The notes beneath the pieces are model-generated. The model saw only the letters and a program-made list of their open reading frames with translations, was not told where the DNA came from and made no database searches. A stretch of DNA of 13,833 nt from Prevotellaceae bacterium (GTDB lineage Bacteria > Bacteroidota > Bacteroidia > Bacteroidales > Bacteroidaceae): the NCBI GenBank assembly GCA_022508635.1, contig JAFLUV010000043.1, positions 1-13,833 on the forward strand, read 5' to 3'. This document shows positions 6,916 through 13,833 of this stretch, piece after piece. Made by a program: the position numbers and the translations under genes. The stretch's first letter is position 1. Each line of letters begins with the position of its first letter.

Positions 6916-8412
6916 ATGACCATCCAAGACGCCATTCAGGAGTATGACAACTTCCGCCAACGCACCCGTCAGACAGACTCGCTTCGCGTCATCGACGACC
7001 CGTTGCTGCGACGCATCGGTGAGAAAGCCGATGCTTTAGGATTAGAGTGCTATGTAGTGGGCGGCTACGTGAGGGACATCATCCTGGAACGCCCATCAAA
7101 GGACATCGACGTAGTAGTAGTGGACAACAGCCAGTCCCCCACCCCTGGCATTCGCCTTGCCCAAGCCCTCGCCAAGGACTTGGGACGTAGCACTCACGTC
7201 AGTATCTTCCGCAACTTCGGCACTGCACAGCTCAAATGGCACGGACAGGAAGTAGAGTTCGTCGGTGCGCGTCGCGAAAGCTATCAGCATAACAGCCGCA
7301 AACCTATCGTAGAGGACGGCACGCTCGACGATGACCTGCACCGCCGTGACTTCACCATCAATGCACTCGCCTTTTGCCTTAATACAACACGCTACGGAGA
7401 GTTCATCGACCTCTTTGAAGGCCTGCTTGACTTAGAAGACGGCATCATTGCCACGCCCCTCGACCCTGATATCACCTTCAGCGACGACCCGCTGCGCATG
7501 ATGCGCTGCATCCGCTTTGCCACTCAACTGCGCTTTCAGATAGAGGAAGAAACTCAGGAAGCCCTCGCACGTAATGCCGACCGCATCAAAATCATATCGC
7601 AGGAGCGTATCACTGATGAACTAAATAAGATAATGATGACGGCAGCACCCAGCATTGGCTTTATCGAACTGAGCCGCTGCGGACTGCTCCCCATTATCCT
7701 GCCCGAAGTGGCCGCCCTCGAAGGCGTCGAGACACGCAATGGCCGGGCACACAAAGACAATTTCTACCATACGCTCGAAGTACTGGACAACATCTGCAAG
7801 GAGCAAGAAACGCCTCTGTTCCTGCGCTGGGCCGCTCTGTTGCACGATATCGGCAAACCGCGCAGCAAACGCTGGGACAACCTCGCCGGCTGGACGTTCC
7901 ACAACCACAACTATATCGGACAAAAGATGGTAGCACCACTCTTCCGCCGCATGAAGTTGCCGGTGGACGAGCGCATGGCATACGTCGAAACCCTTGTGGG
8001 ACTACACATGCGTCCCATCGCCATTGCCGACGAAGAGGTGACGGACAGTGCCGTCCGCCGCTTGCTCTTCGAAGCTGGCGAGAACATCGACGACCTGATG
8101 CGACTTTGCGAAGCCGACATCACGAGTAAAAACCGCGAGAAGAAGCACCGCTTCCTGCAAAACTTTCAGCTTGTCCGCAAGAAACTCATTGACCTCCAAG
8201 CTCGTGACAACTACCGCACTTGGCATAATCCTATCTCGGGCGAGGAAATCATGCAGATTTTCAGTCTGAAGCCTTGCCGCGAAATTGGCATTCTGAAACA
8301 AGCCGTCAAGGATGCCATTTGGGACTCCGTCATTCCCAACGATCACGATGCCGCCTTCCAGTTCATGCTGGAAAAAGCTGCTGAAATGAACCTGATTCCC
8401 GCCAACAACTAA
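6916..8412 (+). CDS. cca: CCA-adding tRNA nucleotidyltransferase with HD domain
   Basis: This is a class II nucleotidyltransferase that builds or repairs the 3' CCA end of tRNAs without a nucleic-acid template. The head domain shows VVGGYVRD (47-54) and the metal-binding Asp pair DID (63-65). RRDFTINAL, about 75 residues later, is a further family motif, followed by FSDDPLRMMRCIRFA and the RNA-binding domain (ERITDELNKIM). The C-terminal half has an HD domain with HTLEVLDN and HDIGKP (His310-Asp311), as in many bacterial enzymes where HD gives phosphatase/phosphodiesterase activity. The 498-residue length fits HD-containing members. ATG 6916 adds about 25 residues before the usual start of homology (LLRRIGEKADALGLECYVVGG), but no later Met precedes the catalytic motif, so it is the best start. 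Poly(A) polymerase is the main alternative, but it is less likely with this HD arrangement in Bacteroidota. Confidence 0.92.
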   Translation: MTIQDAIQEYDNFRQRTRQTDSLRVIDDPLLRRIGEKADALGLECYVVGGYVRDIILERPSKDIDVVVVDNSQSPTPGIRLAQALAKDLGRSTHVSIFRNFGTAQLKWHGQEVEFVGARRESYQHNSRKPIVEDGTLDDDLHRRDFTINALAFCLNTTRYGEFIDLFEGLLDLEDGIIATPLDPDITFSDDPLRMMRCIRFATQLRFQIEEETQEALARNADRIKIISQERITDELNKIMMTAAPSIGFIELSRCGLLPIILPEVAALEGVETRNGRAHKDNFYHTLEVLDNICKEQETPLFLRWAALLHDIGKPRSKRWDNLAGWTFHNHNYIGQKMVAPLFRRMKLPVDERMAYVETLVGLHMRPIAIADEEVTDSAVRRLLFEAGENIDDLMRLCEADITSKNREKKHRFLQNFQLVRKKLIDLQARDNYRTWHNPISGEEIMQIFSLKPCREIGILKQAVKDAIWDSVIPNDHDAAFQFMLEKAAEMNLIPANN

Positions 8413-8427
8413 CACCTGTTCCACGAT

Positions 8428-9840
8428 ATGGCACAAAAGAACCTACAGACACAAGAACAGATGCAGACGCAGCAGCAGATGCAAGTGCAACAATTGTTGC
8501 CACAGCACGTGTTGCTTGTCCGTCTAACGGAGATGCCTATCGAGGCTTTGCAACAACGTGTAGAACTGGAATGTCTGGAAAATCCTTGGCTCGAACGGAA
8601 AGAAGAAGACCCCCTTCCCTCCCTTAAGGAGAACGAGGAAGGAGGAGAAGATACAACAGCTGGTGATGTAACCTATGATTACCGGAGCGAAGACGATGTC
8701 CCCGACTTCCTGACAGGTGCCAGCCACAGCAACAACGCATCCGAATACATGTCCTACGACGATACCCTGACTCTCACTGACCGCTTGCGTGAACAAATGG
8801 CCGACTTTGAACTCTCTGACCACGAGAAAGAACTCATGGAATACCTCATTGGCTCGCTTGGCGAAGACGGGTTGCTCGGGAAATCACTTGCCATCCTTGC
8901 TGACGAAGCGGAAATCTACCAAGGTCTCTATACCAATACCGAAGAGTTGGAACATGTCCTCGGCATCCTTCAACAGTTCGACCCGCCCGGCATCGGTGCC
9001 CGTTCACTGCAAGAGTGTCTGATCCTGCAAGTCCGTCGCAACGAAAAGATTCCCTATCGCGACCTGCTTATCAAGCTTTTCGACAAGTATTTCGACGACT
9101 TCACACATAAACGCTGGAAACAGTTGGCACAGAAACTGAAAATCAATCTTACCCAGATAGAACTTCTGCAAAAGGAGATAATGAGACTTAACCCAAGACC
9201 GGGAGGAGCCGTCGGAGCCAAGACCAGCGACCGCGCACAAAGCATACAGCCTGACTTCCTGGTCGACACTGACGACAACGGCACCATCACTGTTACCCTG
9301 AGCAGAGGCAACCTGCCTTCACTCATAATCAGTCCGGATGCCGATGGAGAGCACAATGCTTTCGTGCGCCAATATGTTGAGCGCGGACAGATGTTCATCA
9401 ATGCCCTGCAACAACGCTCAGAAACAATGATGCGCACCATGCAGGCCATCGTTTCCCTGCAAAAACCATTCTTCCAAGAAGGTGATGAGACACTATTGCG
9501 TCCCATGAAGCTTGAGGACGTTGCCGAAGCTACAGGCTACGATATCAGCACTATCAGCCGCGTCTCTAACAGTAAATATGTTGAGACTCCTTTCGGCACA
9601 TTTCCCCTCAAACGGCTCTTCACGCACCGCGCCACAAAGAGCGACGAAGGCGAGGACGTTACAGCTCGCCAAGTGATGGCTGCCTTGCAACGATATATCG
9701 AACAGGAGGACAAACACCAGCCTCTCAGCGACGAACGTCTGGCACAGATGCTCCATGCCGACGGCTTCAACATTGCCCGACGCACTGTTGCCAAATATCG
9801 CGAACAAATGGGCATTCCTGTAGCCAGAATGAGAAAATAA
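8428..9840 (+). CDS. rpoN: RNA polymerase sigma-54 factor RpoN
   Basis: Sigma-54 directs RNA polymerase to -24/-12 promoters and needs an AAA+ activator. The 470-residue protein has all three parts. The Gln-rich activator-interacting region is at 1-50 (repeated QxQ runs, then LLPQHVLLVRLTEMPIEALQQRVELECLENPWLE). An acidic linker follows (~55-105), then the core-binding region and the helix-turn-helix (DVAEATGYDISTISRVSNSKYVETPFGTFPLKRLF). The C-terminal RpoN box ARRTVAKYRE (450-459) recognises the -24 element and is intact. The gene starts 15 bp after cca. No bacterial enhancer-binding protein gene is in the window, so its regulon cannot be inferred here. Confidence 0.97.
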   Translation: MAQKNLQTQEQMQTQQQMQVQQLLPQHVLLVRLTEMPIEALQQRVELECLENPWLERKEEDPLPSLKENEEGGEDTTAGDVTYDYRSEDDVPDFLTGASHSNNASEYMSYDDTLTLTDRLREQMADFELSDHEKELMEYLIGSLGEDGLLGKSLAILADEAEIYQGLYTNTEELEHVLGILQQFDPPGIGARSLQECLILQVRRNEKIPYRDLLIKLFDKYFDDFTHKRWKQLAQKLKINLTQIELLQKEIMRLNPRPGGAVGAKTSDRAQSIQPDFLVDTDDNGTITVTLSRGNLPSLIISPDADGEHNAFVRQYVERGQMFINALQQRSETMMRTMQAIVSLQKPFFQEGDETLLRPMKLEDVAEATGYDISTISRVSNSKYVETPFGTFPLKRLFTHRATKSDEGEDVTARQVMAALQRYIEQEDKHQPLSDERLAQMLHADGFNIARRTVAKYREQMGIPVARMRK

Positions 9841-9877
9841 TCCCAAACATGACGAAAGGTTAAATGGTAATTGGCAA

Positions 9878-10489
9878 ATGAAACAAGCCATCTTCATAGC
9901 CCGCATCTTTTCAATTGTTTTCCGGCCGTCATACTATCCAACCGTCGGAACGCTTATTTTGCTCAGCTTTACCTTCCTGAACCAATTCCCGTGGGTCTTC
10001 AAGCTTTGGATACTTTCGCTTGTCTACGTTTTCACGTTCTGCCTGCCTGCTCTGTCCGTCTACCTCTATCGCCGTGCTCATGGTTGGAGCGCACAGGAAC
10101 TACGCAAGCGGCACAAGCGTGTCATGCCCTATATTATTAATATATGCAGTTACCTCTGCCTTATGCACATCCTTTCCGTCACCCACATGCCACACTTCAT
10201 GACTGCCATTATCGGCATCTCACTGCTCATACAGTGTGCCTGCGTTGTACTCAATATATGGTGGAAGGTGAGCATGCATGCTGCTGGTTCAGGCGGAGTG
10301 ATTGGTGCGCTGATAGCATATGCCGACATCTTCGGCTTCAACCCCGTATGGTGGCTTTCATTGGCAATTTTCATTTCGGGCTGTGTCATGACAAGCCGCA
10401 TGGTACTACGCCAGCATACGTTGGCACAAGTACTTGGCGGTACCATCATTGGCATTGCCTGTGGCATCATTGGCACAATACTTATGTAA
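9878..10489 (+). CDS. PAP2-like integral membrane protein with diverged catalytic motifs
   Basis: A 203-residue protein with about six hydrophobic helices and no cleavable signal. The second half resembles the PAP2 (type 2 phosphatidic acid phosphatase) fold. SRMVLRQH (173-180) fits motif 3 SR-x5-H, but the usual Asp four residues on is Gln184. VSMH (131-134) fits motif 2 PSGH with only Ser and His kept. Motif 1 (K-x6-RP) is not evident; the basic RKRHKRVMPY (76-85) is the nearest segment. The family acts on lipid phosphates such as phosphatidate or undecaprenyl diphosphate at the membrane. With motifs this altered the substrate, or even activity, is uncertain. The gene lies between rpoN (37-bp gap) and purE (55-bp gap). 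Confidence 0.72.
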   Translation: MKQAIFIARIFSIVFRPSYYPTVGTLILLSFTFLNQFPWVFKLWILSLVYVFTFCLPALSVYLYRRAHGWSAQELRKRHKRVMPYIINICSYLCLMHILSVTHMPHFMTAIIGISLLIQCACVVLNIWWKVSMHAAGSGGVIGALIAYADIFGFNPVWWLSLAIFISGCVMTSRMVLRQHTLAQVLGGTIIGIACGIIGTILM

Positions 10490-10544
10490 TAAAGCCTGTT
10501 CTTTTGGGAAACAAATGATAACTGATTAAATAAAAGACAACACT

Positions 10545-11051
10545 ATGACACCTATCGTAAGCATCATCATGGGCAGCACCAGCGACCTGCCCGTCATGGA
10601 GAAAGCCGCCAAGTTTTTCGATGAAATTGGCATTCCTTTCGAGATGAACGCTTTCTCTGCACACCGCACACCGCAAGAAGTGGAAACCTTTGCTCGCACT
10701 GCCGAAGAGCGAGGCCTGAAGGTCATCATTGCCGGCGCGGGTATGGCTGCGGCTCTGCCCGGCGTTGTGGCAGCAAGCACCACGCTACCCGTCATTGGCG
10801 TACCCATCAAAGGAATGCTCGACGGACTGGACGCTATGCTCAGCATCATACAGATGCCTCCAGGTATCCCCGTTGCTACCGTCGGCGTGAACGGCGCACA
10901 AAACGCAGCCATCCTTGCTGCCGAAATGCTCGCTCTGAGCGACGAAGGGCTTGCCCGAAAACTCCGTGACTATAAGCAGGGGCTCAAGGAAAAGATTGTA
11001 AAGGCAAACGATGAGCTCAAAGAGGTGAAATACAACTTCAAGACCAACTAA
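10545..11051 (+). CDS. purE: N5-carboxyaminoimidazole ribonucleotide mutase PurE (class I)
   Basis: PurE converts N5-CAIR to CAIR in de novo purine synthesis, working after PurK; it acts as a cytoplasmic octamer. The 168-residue length is typical for a stand-alone PurE. Visible motifs are GSTSD (10-14) for the substrate phosphate, SAHRTP (38-43) with the general acid/base His40, and the GVPIKGML and SIIQMPPGIPVATV blocks. The loop equivalent to E. coli GAAHLPG reads GMAAALPG here, with Ala at the His position. No purK is in the window. The start is preceded by an A-rich leader with no clear Shine-Dalgarno. The stop is followed by GCC and the ispG ATG, giving the junction TAAGCCATG. Confidence 0.95.
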   Translation: MTPIVSIIMGSTSDLPVMEKAAKFFDEIGIPFEMNAFSAHRTPQEVETFARTAEERGLKVIIAGAGMAAALPGVVAASTTLPVIGVPIKGMLDGLDAMLSIIQMPPGIPVATVGVNGAQNAAILAAEMLALSDEGLARKLRDYKQGLKEKIVKANDELKEVKYNFKTN

Positions 11052-11054
11052 GCC

Positions 11055-12233
11055 ATGAGGAGGAAGACGCACGAGGTAAGGATTGGCAAGCTGTGCATCG
11101 GCGGCGAGAACCGCGTAGCGGTACAGAGCATGACAACCTGCTCCACGCTCGACACGGAAGGGTGTATCGCGCAGGCTATTCGCATCATCGAGGCAGGCGG
11201 ACAGCTGGTCCGACTCACCACGCAAGGCACGCGTGAGGCCGAAAACCTGCGCAACATCAAGGCCGGACTTGCTGAGCGAGGTTACGGGGACATCCCTCTC
11301 TGTGCCGACGTCCACTTTAATCCGAACGTTGCCGACGTAGCGGCTACCATCGTGGAGAAGGTGCGCATCAATCCGGGCAACTATGTCGACCCGGCCCGCC
11401 AGTTCAAGACATTGGAATATACCGACGAGGAGTACCGGCAGGAACTTGCCCGGCTGGACGAGCGCTTTTGCCGCTTCTTGGCCATCTGTCGCGAGCACGG
11501 CACTGCCGTTCGCATCGGCGTGAATCACGGTTCCCTCTCCGACCGCATCATGTCGCGTTACGGCGACACGCCCGAGGGTATCGTGGAGTCGTGCATGGAG
11601 TTCCTTCGCATTGCCGAGCGCGAGCAGTTCCGCGACGTCGTAGTCAGCATCAAGGCATCGAATACCGTCATCATGGTCGAGAGTGTCCGTCTGCTTTGCA
11701 AACAGATGGAGGCTGAAGGCATGGACTATCCGCTGCACTTGGGCGTGACGGAAGCCGGCGAGGGCGAGGACGGGCGGCTGAAGAGTGCCGTCGGCATCGG
11801 GGCACTGCTCATCGACGGCATCGGCGATACCATACGTGTCAGCCTGAGCGAGGAGCCGGAGTGTGAGATTCCTGTTGCGCAAGGTATCCTGCAGGCAGCT
11901 CGCGTGCAGATGCACAAGACGGAGTACATCTCTTGTCCGGGTTGCGGGCGCACGCTCTACGACTTGCAGGACACCATCCGCCGCATCAAGGCTGCCGTCG
12001 AGGAAAAGGCACAAGCGGATGCACGCTACCGCACGCTCAAGATAGGCATTATGGGCTGCATCGTGAATGGTCCGGGCGAGATGGCGGATGCCGACTACGG
12101 TTACGTGGGTGCTGCCCGCGGCAAGGTGTCGCTCTACAAGAACAGGGAGTGCATCGAGAGGAACATCCCGGAGACTGAAGCCGTGGAGCGCCTCATCGAC
12201 TTCATTGAAGCAGACATGAACCGCAATTCGTAA
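11055..12233 (+). CDS. ispG: 4-hydroxy-3-methylbut-2-enyl diphosphate synthase IspG (GcpE), two-domain form
   Basis: IspG is the 4Fe-4S enzyme that converts MEcPP to HMBPP, the penultimate step of the MEP pathway. The 392-residue protein has the TIM-barrel A domain (VQSMTTCSTLDTE, LCADVHFNP, VRIGVNHGSLSDR, LHLGVTEAGEGEDGR, DTIRVSLSEEPE). It runs directly into the B domain with cluster ligands Cys294 and Cys297 (CPGCGRT), Cys335 (GIMGC) and Glu342 of NGPGE. The flanking sequences closely resemble the Bacteroidota/plant-type enzyme. Those proteins, as I recall them, carry a further ~200-residue A* domain between EIPVA and GILQAAR; here these two segments adjoin at residues 275/276. The reading frame and all catalytic residues are intact, so I infer a functional enzyme. 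It is 3 bp after purE and 3 bp before rmuC, with identical TAAGCCATG junctions. Confidence 0.96.
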   Translation: MRRKTHEVRIGKLCIGGENRVAVQSMTTCSTLDTEGCIAQAIRIIEAGGQLVRLTTQGTREAENLRNIKAGLAERGYGDIPLCADVHFNPNVADVAATIVEKVRINPGNYVDPARQFKTLEYTDEEYRQELARLDERFCRFLAICREHGTAVRIGVNHGSLSDRIMSRYGDTPEGIVESCMEFLRIAEREQFRDVVVSIKASNTVIMVESVRLLCKQMEAEGMDYPLHLGVTEAGEGEDGRLKSAVGIGALLIDGIGDTIRVSLSEEPECEIPVAQGILQAARVQMHKTEYISCPGCGRTLYDLQDTIRRIKAAVEEKAQADARYRTLKIGIMGCIVNGPGEMADADYGYVGAARGKVSLYKNRECIERNIPETEAVERLIDFIEADMNRNS

Positions 12234-12236
12234 GCC

Positions 12237-13529
12237 ATGGAACTCGTCTATCTCATCATCGGCATTGCCATGGGCGCAGCAGGCGTCTATTTCGCCATGC
12301 GCACGCAAGTACAGGCAACCAAGGAACACTGTGCCGCCACCGAGCGGCAGATGAGCGACCAGCAGGAGGCTTTCCGGGAACAGCTGAGAGTACTGCAAGA
12401 GGCGGGAGCGCAGCAGATGCGGACACAGCAGGAGGCACAGCACAGGCAGATGGAGCAGCAGATGGCGCTCCTCCGAGAACAGATGAGCACCACCTCCGAG
12501 CGTGTCCTCAAGGAGCGGGCGGCGGAGCTTTCTGTCGTCAACAGCGAACAGCTCTCCAAGATTCTCAGCCCATTGCAGCAGAACCTGCAACAGATGCGCA
12601 CCCAGACGGAGAAGATGCAGAAGGATCACGACGACTCACTGCGCGAGCTGAAGGCTGCCATACAGGTCAACATAGAGCGAGAGCGGGCAATGGGTGAGCA
12701 GACGGAACGGCTGGCACAGGCGCTGACGGGCAAGAACAAGCTGCAGGGCAACTTCGGCGAGCTCAAGCTCAGCCAGATCCTGGAGCAGATGGAGCTGGAG
12801 CGCGGACTTCAGTACGATACACAGGAGACGATGCGCGACGAGCTGGGACGCAGCATCCTTGGCGACGACGGCCACCGCATGGTGCCCGACGCCGTACTCC
12901 ACTTCCCTGACGGGCGCGACGTCATTATCGACAGCAAGATGTCCTTCACGGCTTTCGTCGACTATCAGAACGCCCGGGACGACGCAGAGCGCGACTCCGC
13001 CCTTCGCCGTCACTTAGGCAGCATGCGCCAGCATGTCCGCGAACTGGCGCAGAAGCAGTACTTCCGCTATGCGAAGTCCGACAAGGGGCGACTGGACTTC
13101 GTGCTGATGTACGTCTTTCAGGAGAGCGCCCTGCAGCTTGCCCTGCAAGGCGACCCGACGCTCTGGAAGGAGGCATACGACCAAGGCGTCGTCATCTCGG
13201 GCAGCCAGTCGCTCTACATGACCTTGCGCGTGCTCGAGCTTACCTGGAAGCAGACGCGCCAGGTGGAGAACCAGGAGAAGATAATGCAGTGCGCCAACCT
13301 GCTCGTGGAGCGCGTACAGCTCTTCGTGGAGCGCTTTGCCAAGGTAGACGAGATGCTTGCGAAGACCCGCAAGGCCTTCGACGATGTCAATACCGTCACT
13401 GCCGCTTCCGGCCCCAGCATCACCACCGCCGCCCGCCAGCTACTCAAGTACGGTGCACAGGAGAACAAGAAGAAGAAGTCGCTCGGCTCGCTCTCGCTGC
13501 CCGAGGACAAGGAGGCGGACAACTCCTGA
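12237..13529 (+). CDS. rmuC: DNA recombination protein RmuC homolog
   Basis: RmuC-family proteins limit inversions at short repeats and other recombination in E. coli; biochemical activity is poorly defined. The 430-residue protein has an N-terminal transmembrane helix (LVYLIIGIAMGAAGVYFA, 3-20) and a long Gln/Glu-rich coiled coil (~25-160). The RmuC domain starts at KNKLQGNFGELKLSQILE (166-183). PDAVLHFPDGRDVIIDSKMSF (217-237) contains the PD...DSK residues consistent with a PD-(D/E)XK nuclease fold (Asp218, Asp232, Lys234). FVLMYVFQESALQLAL and VVISGSQSLYMTLRVLELTWKQ are also family blocks. The C-terminal tail is Lys- and acid-rich. It is the last gene of the + strand train, 3 bp after ispG, and is followed by a hairpin. 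Confidence 0.95.
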   Translation: MELVYLIIGIAMGAAGVYFAMRTQVQATKEHCAATERQMSDQQEAFREQLRVLQEAGAQQMRTQQEAQHRQMEQQMALLREQMSTTSERVLKERAAELSVVNSEQLSKILSPLQQNLQQMRTQTEKMQKDHDDSLRELKAAIQVNIERERAMGEQTERLAQALTGKNKLQGNFGELKLSQILEQMELERGLQYDTQETMRDELGRSILGDDGHRMVPDAVLHFPDGRDVIIDSKMSFTAFVDYQNARDDAERDSALRRHLGSMRQHVRELAQKQYFRYAKSDKGRLDFVLMYVFQESALQLALQGDPTLWKEAYDQGVVISGSQSLYMTLRVLELTWKQTRQVENQEKIMQCANLLVERVQLFVERFAKVDEMLAKTRKAFDDVNTVTAASGPSITTAARQLLKYGAQENKKKKSLGSLSLPEDKEADNS

Positions 13530-13575
13530 CTATTGTCTTTCCGTCACGCATCCCACAACGGTCGTAGCTGAACAT

Positions 13576-13617
13576 ACTGACCCCCGGAAGTCGCTTGTCT
13601 GACTACCGGGGGTCGGT
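13576..13617. terminator. Bidirectional hairpin between convergent genes
   Basis: A 12-bp stem (ACTGACCCCCGG against CCGGGGGTCGGT, one T-G wobble) encloses an A-A mismatch, a further 4-bp stem AGTC/GACT and an 8-nt loop (13593-13600). It lies 46 bp after the rmuC stop and 33 bp from the stop of the convergent minus-strand gene, where a shared terminator is expected. Neither side has a clear T-tract (CTATATGC follows on the + strand), so it is not a textbook intrinsic terminator. It may instead act as an RNA 3'-end stabiliser or Rho-assisted site. Confidence 0.65.
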
Positions 13618-13650
13618 CTATATGCATTCTTGCCTGTAGCTAAACAGTGT

Positions 13651-13833
13651 TTATCTCAGCATTACCTTCCTGCCGTCCTTGACGTAGATGCCCTTGCGGG
13701 TGGGGTTGGCCGCAGGCTTGCCGTCAAGGGTGTAGTACGGGGTATTGGTTCCCTTGTACAGCGGGACTGCTGGGCTGTCTATGCCGTCTATTATGTCTTC
13801 GTTGCCCTCTATGGGCAGTATCGTTCTGATGTC
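13651..13833 (-). CDS. C-terminal end of a probable secreted protein with type IX-like sorting tail
   Basis: On the minus strand the frame is open from the right edge to TAA at 13653-13651, giving 60 residues with the N-terminus outside the window. The last ~30 residues run YYTLDGKPAANPTRKGIYV then KDGRKVMLR. This fits the pattern Y.LdG....NP.kGiYi.nGkKv..k at the end of many Bacteroidota surface or secreted proteins, read as a type A C-terminal domain of the type IX secretion system (PorSS). The upstream part (ILPIEGNEDIIDGIDSPAVPLYKG) looks like a linker. The catalytic or binding domain cannot be seen, so the function is unknown. The gene is convergent with rmuC and shares the hairpin at 13576-13617. 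Confidence 0.75.
   Translation of the reverse strand, partial: DIRTILPIEGNEDIIDGIDSPAVPLYKGTNTPYYTLDGKPAANPTRKGIYVKDGRKVMLR

Noticed and set aside
10785..12629. 614-codon open frame on the minus strand opposite purE, ispG and rmuC
   Set aside because: It lies antisense to three clearly conserved genes, and its translation is compositionally odd (rich in His, Leu, Ala, Asp) with no recognisable domain. G+C-rich codon bias on the sense strand explains the lack of stops.

Overview
The window reads as a stretch of chromosome from a Bacteroidota (Bacteroidales) bacterium, most likely Prevotellaceae or a close relative. The evidence is a DUF4290 gene, Bacteroidota-type RseP and RpoN proteins, a MurA with Asp at the catalytic Cys position, a TAnnTTTG-type -7 promoter element, generally weak Shine-Dalgarno sequences, and a type IX-secretion-like C-terminus at the right edge. 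The DNA is visibly G+C-rich. The genus is inference; no rRNA or tRNA gene is present to settle it.

Layout. Positions 1-191 hold the last ~62 codons of an unidentified membrane protein. After a 221-bp gap with one recognisable promoter element, thirteen genes follow, all on the + strand: tsaB, a DUF4290 gene, murA, rimM, dxr, [22-bp palindrome array], rseP, a small lipoprotein gene, a class II CCA-adding enzyme gene, rpoN, a PAP2-like membrane protein gene, purE, ispG and rmuC. Most gaps are 3-55 bp, and rimM/dxr overlap by ATGA, so much of the block is probably co-transcribed. A strong hairpin after rmuC separates it from a convergent minus-strand gene, of which only the last 60 codons lie in the window.

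Functions. Nearly all are housekeeping: t6A tRNA modification (TsaB), 16S rRNA/30S maturation (RimM), CCA-end synthesis, peptidoglycan precursor synthesis (MurA), two steps of the MEP isoprenoid pathway (Dxr, IspG), purine synthesis (PurE), intramembrane proteolysis (RseP), sigma-54 transcription (RpoN) and genome maintenance (RmuC). MurA, Dxr and IspG all feed cell-wall synthesis, because undecaprenyl phosphate comes from the MEP pathway.

Most unusual points. (1) In the 264-bp gap between dxr and rseP, five clear copies and one decayed copy of a palindrome with core GGTACGTACC are spaced exactly 22 bp centre to centre. No listed gene or standard regulatory element explains it. (2) IspG resembles the Bacteroidota three-domain enzyme on both sides but lacks the whole central (A*) domain. 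(3) MurA has Asp121 in place of the fosfomycin-target Cys. I found no defence system, prophage, insertion sequence or CRISPR array.
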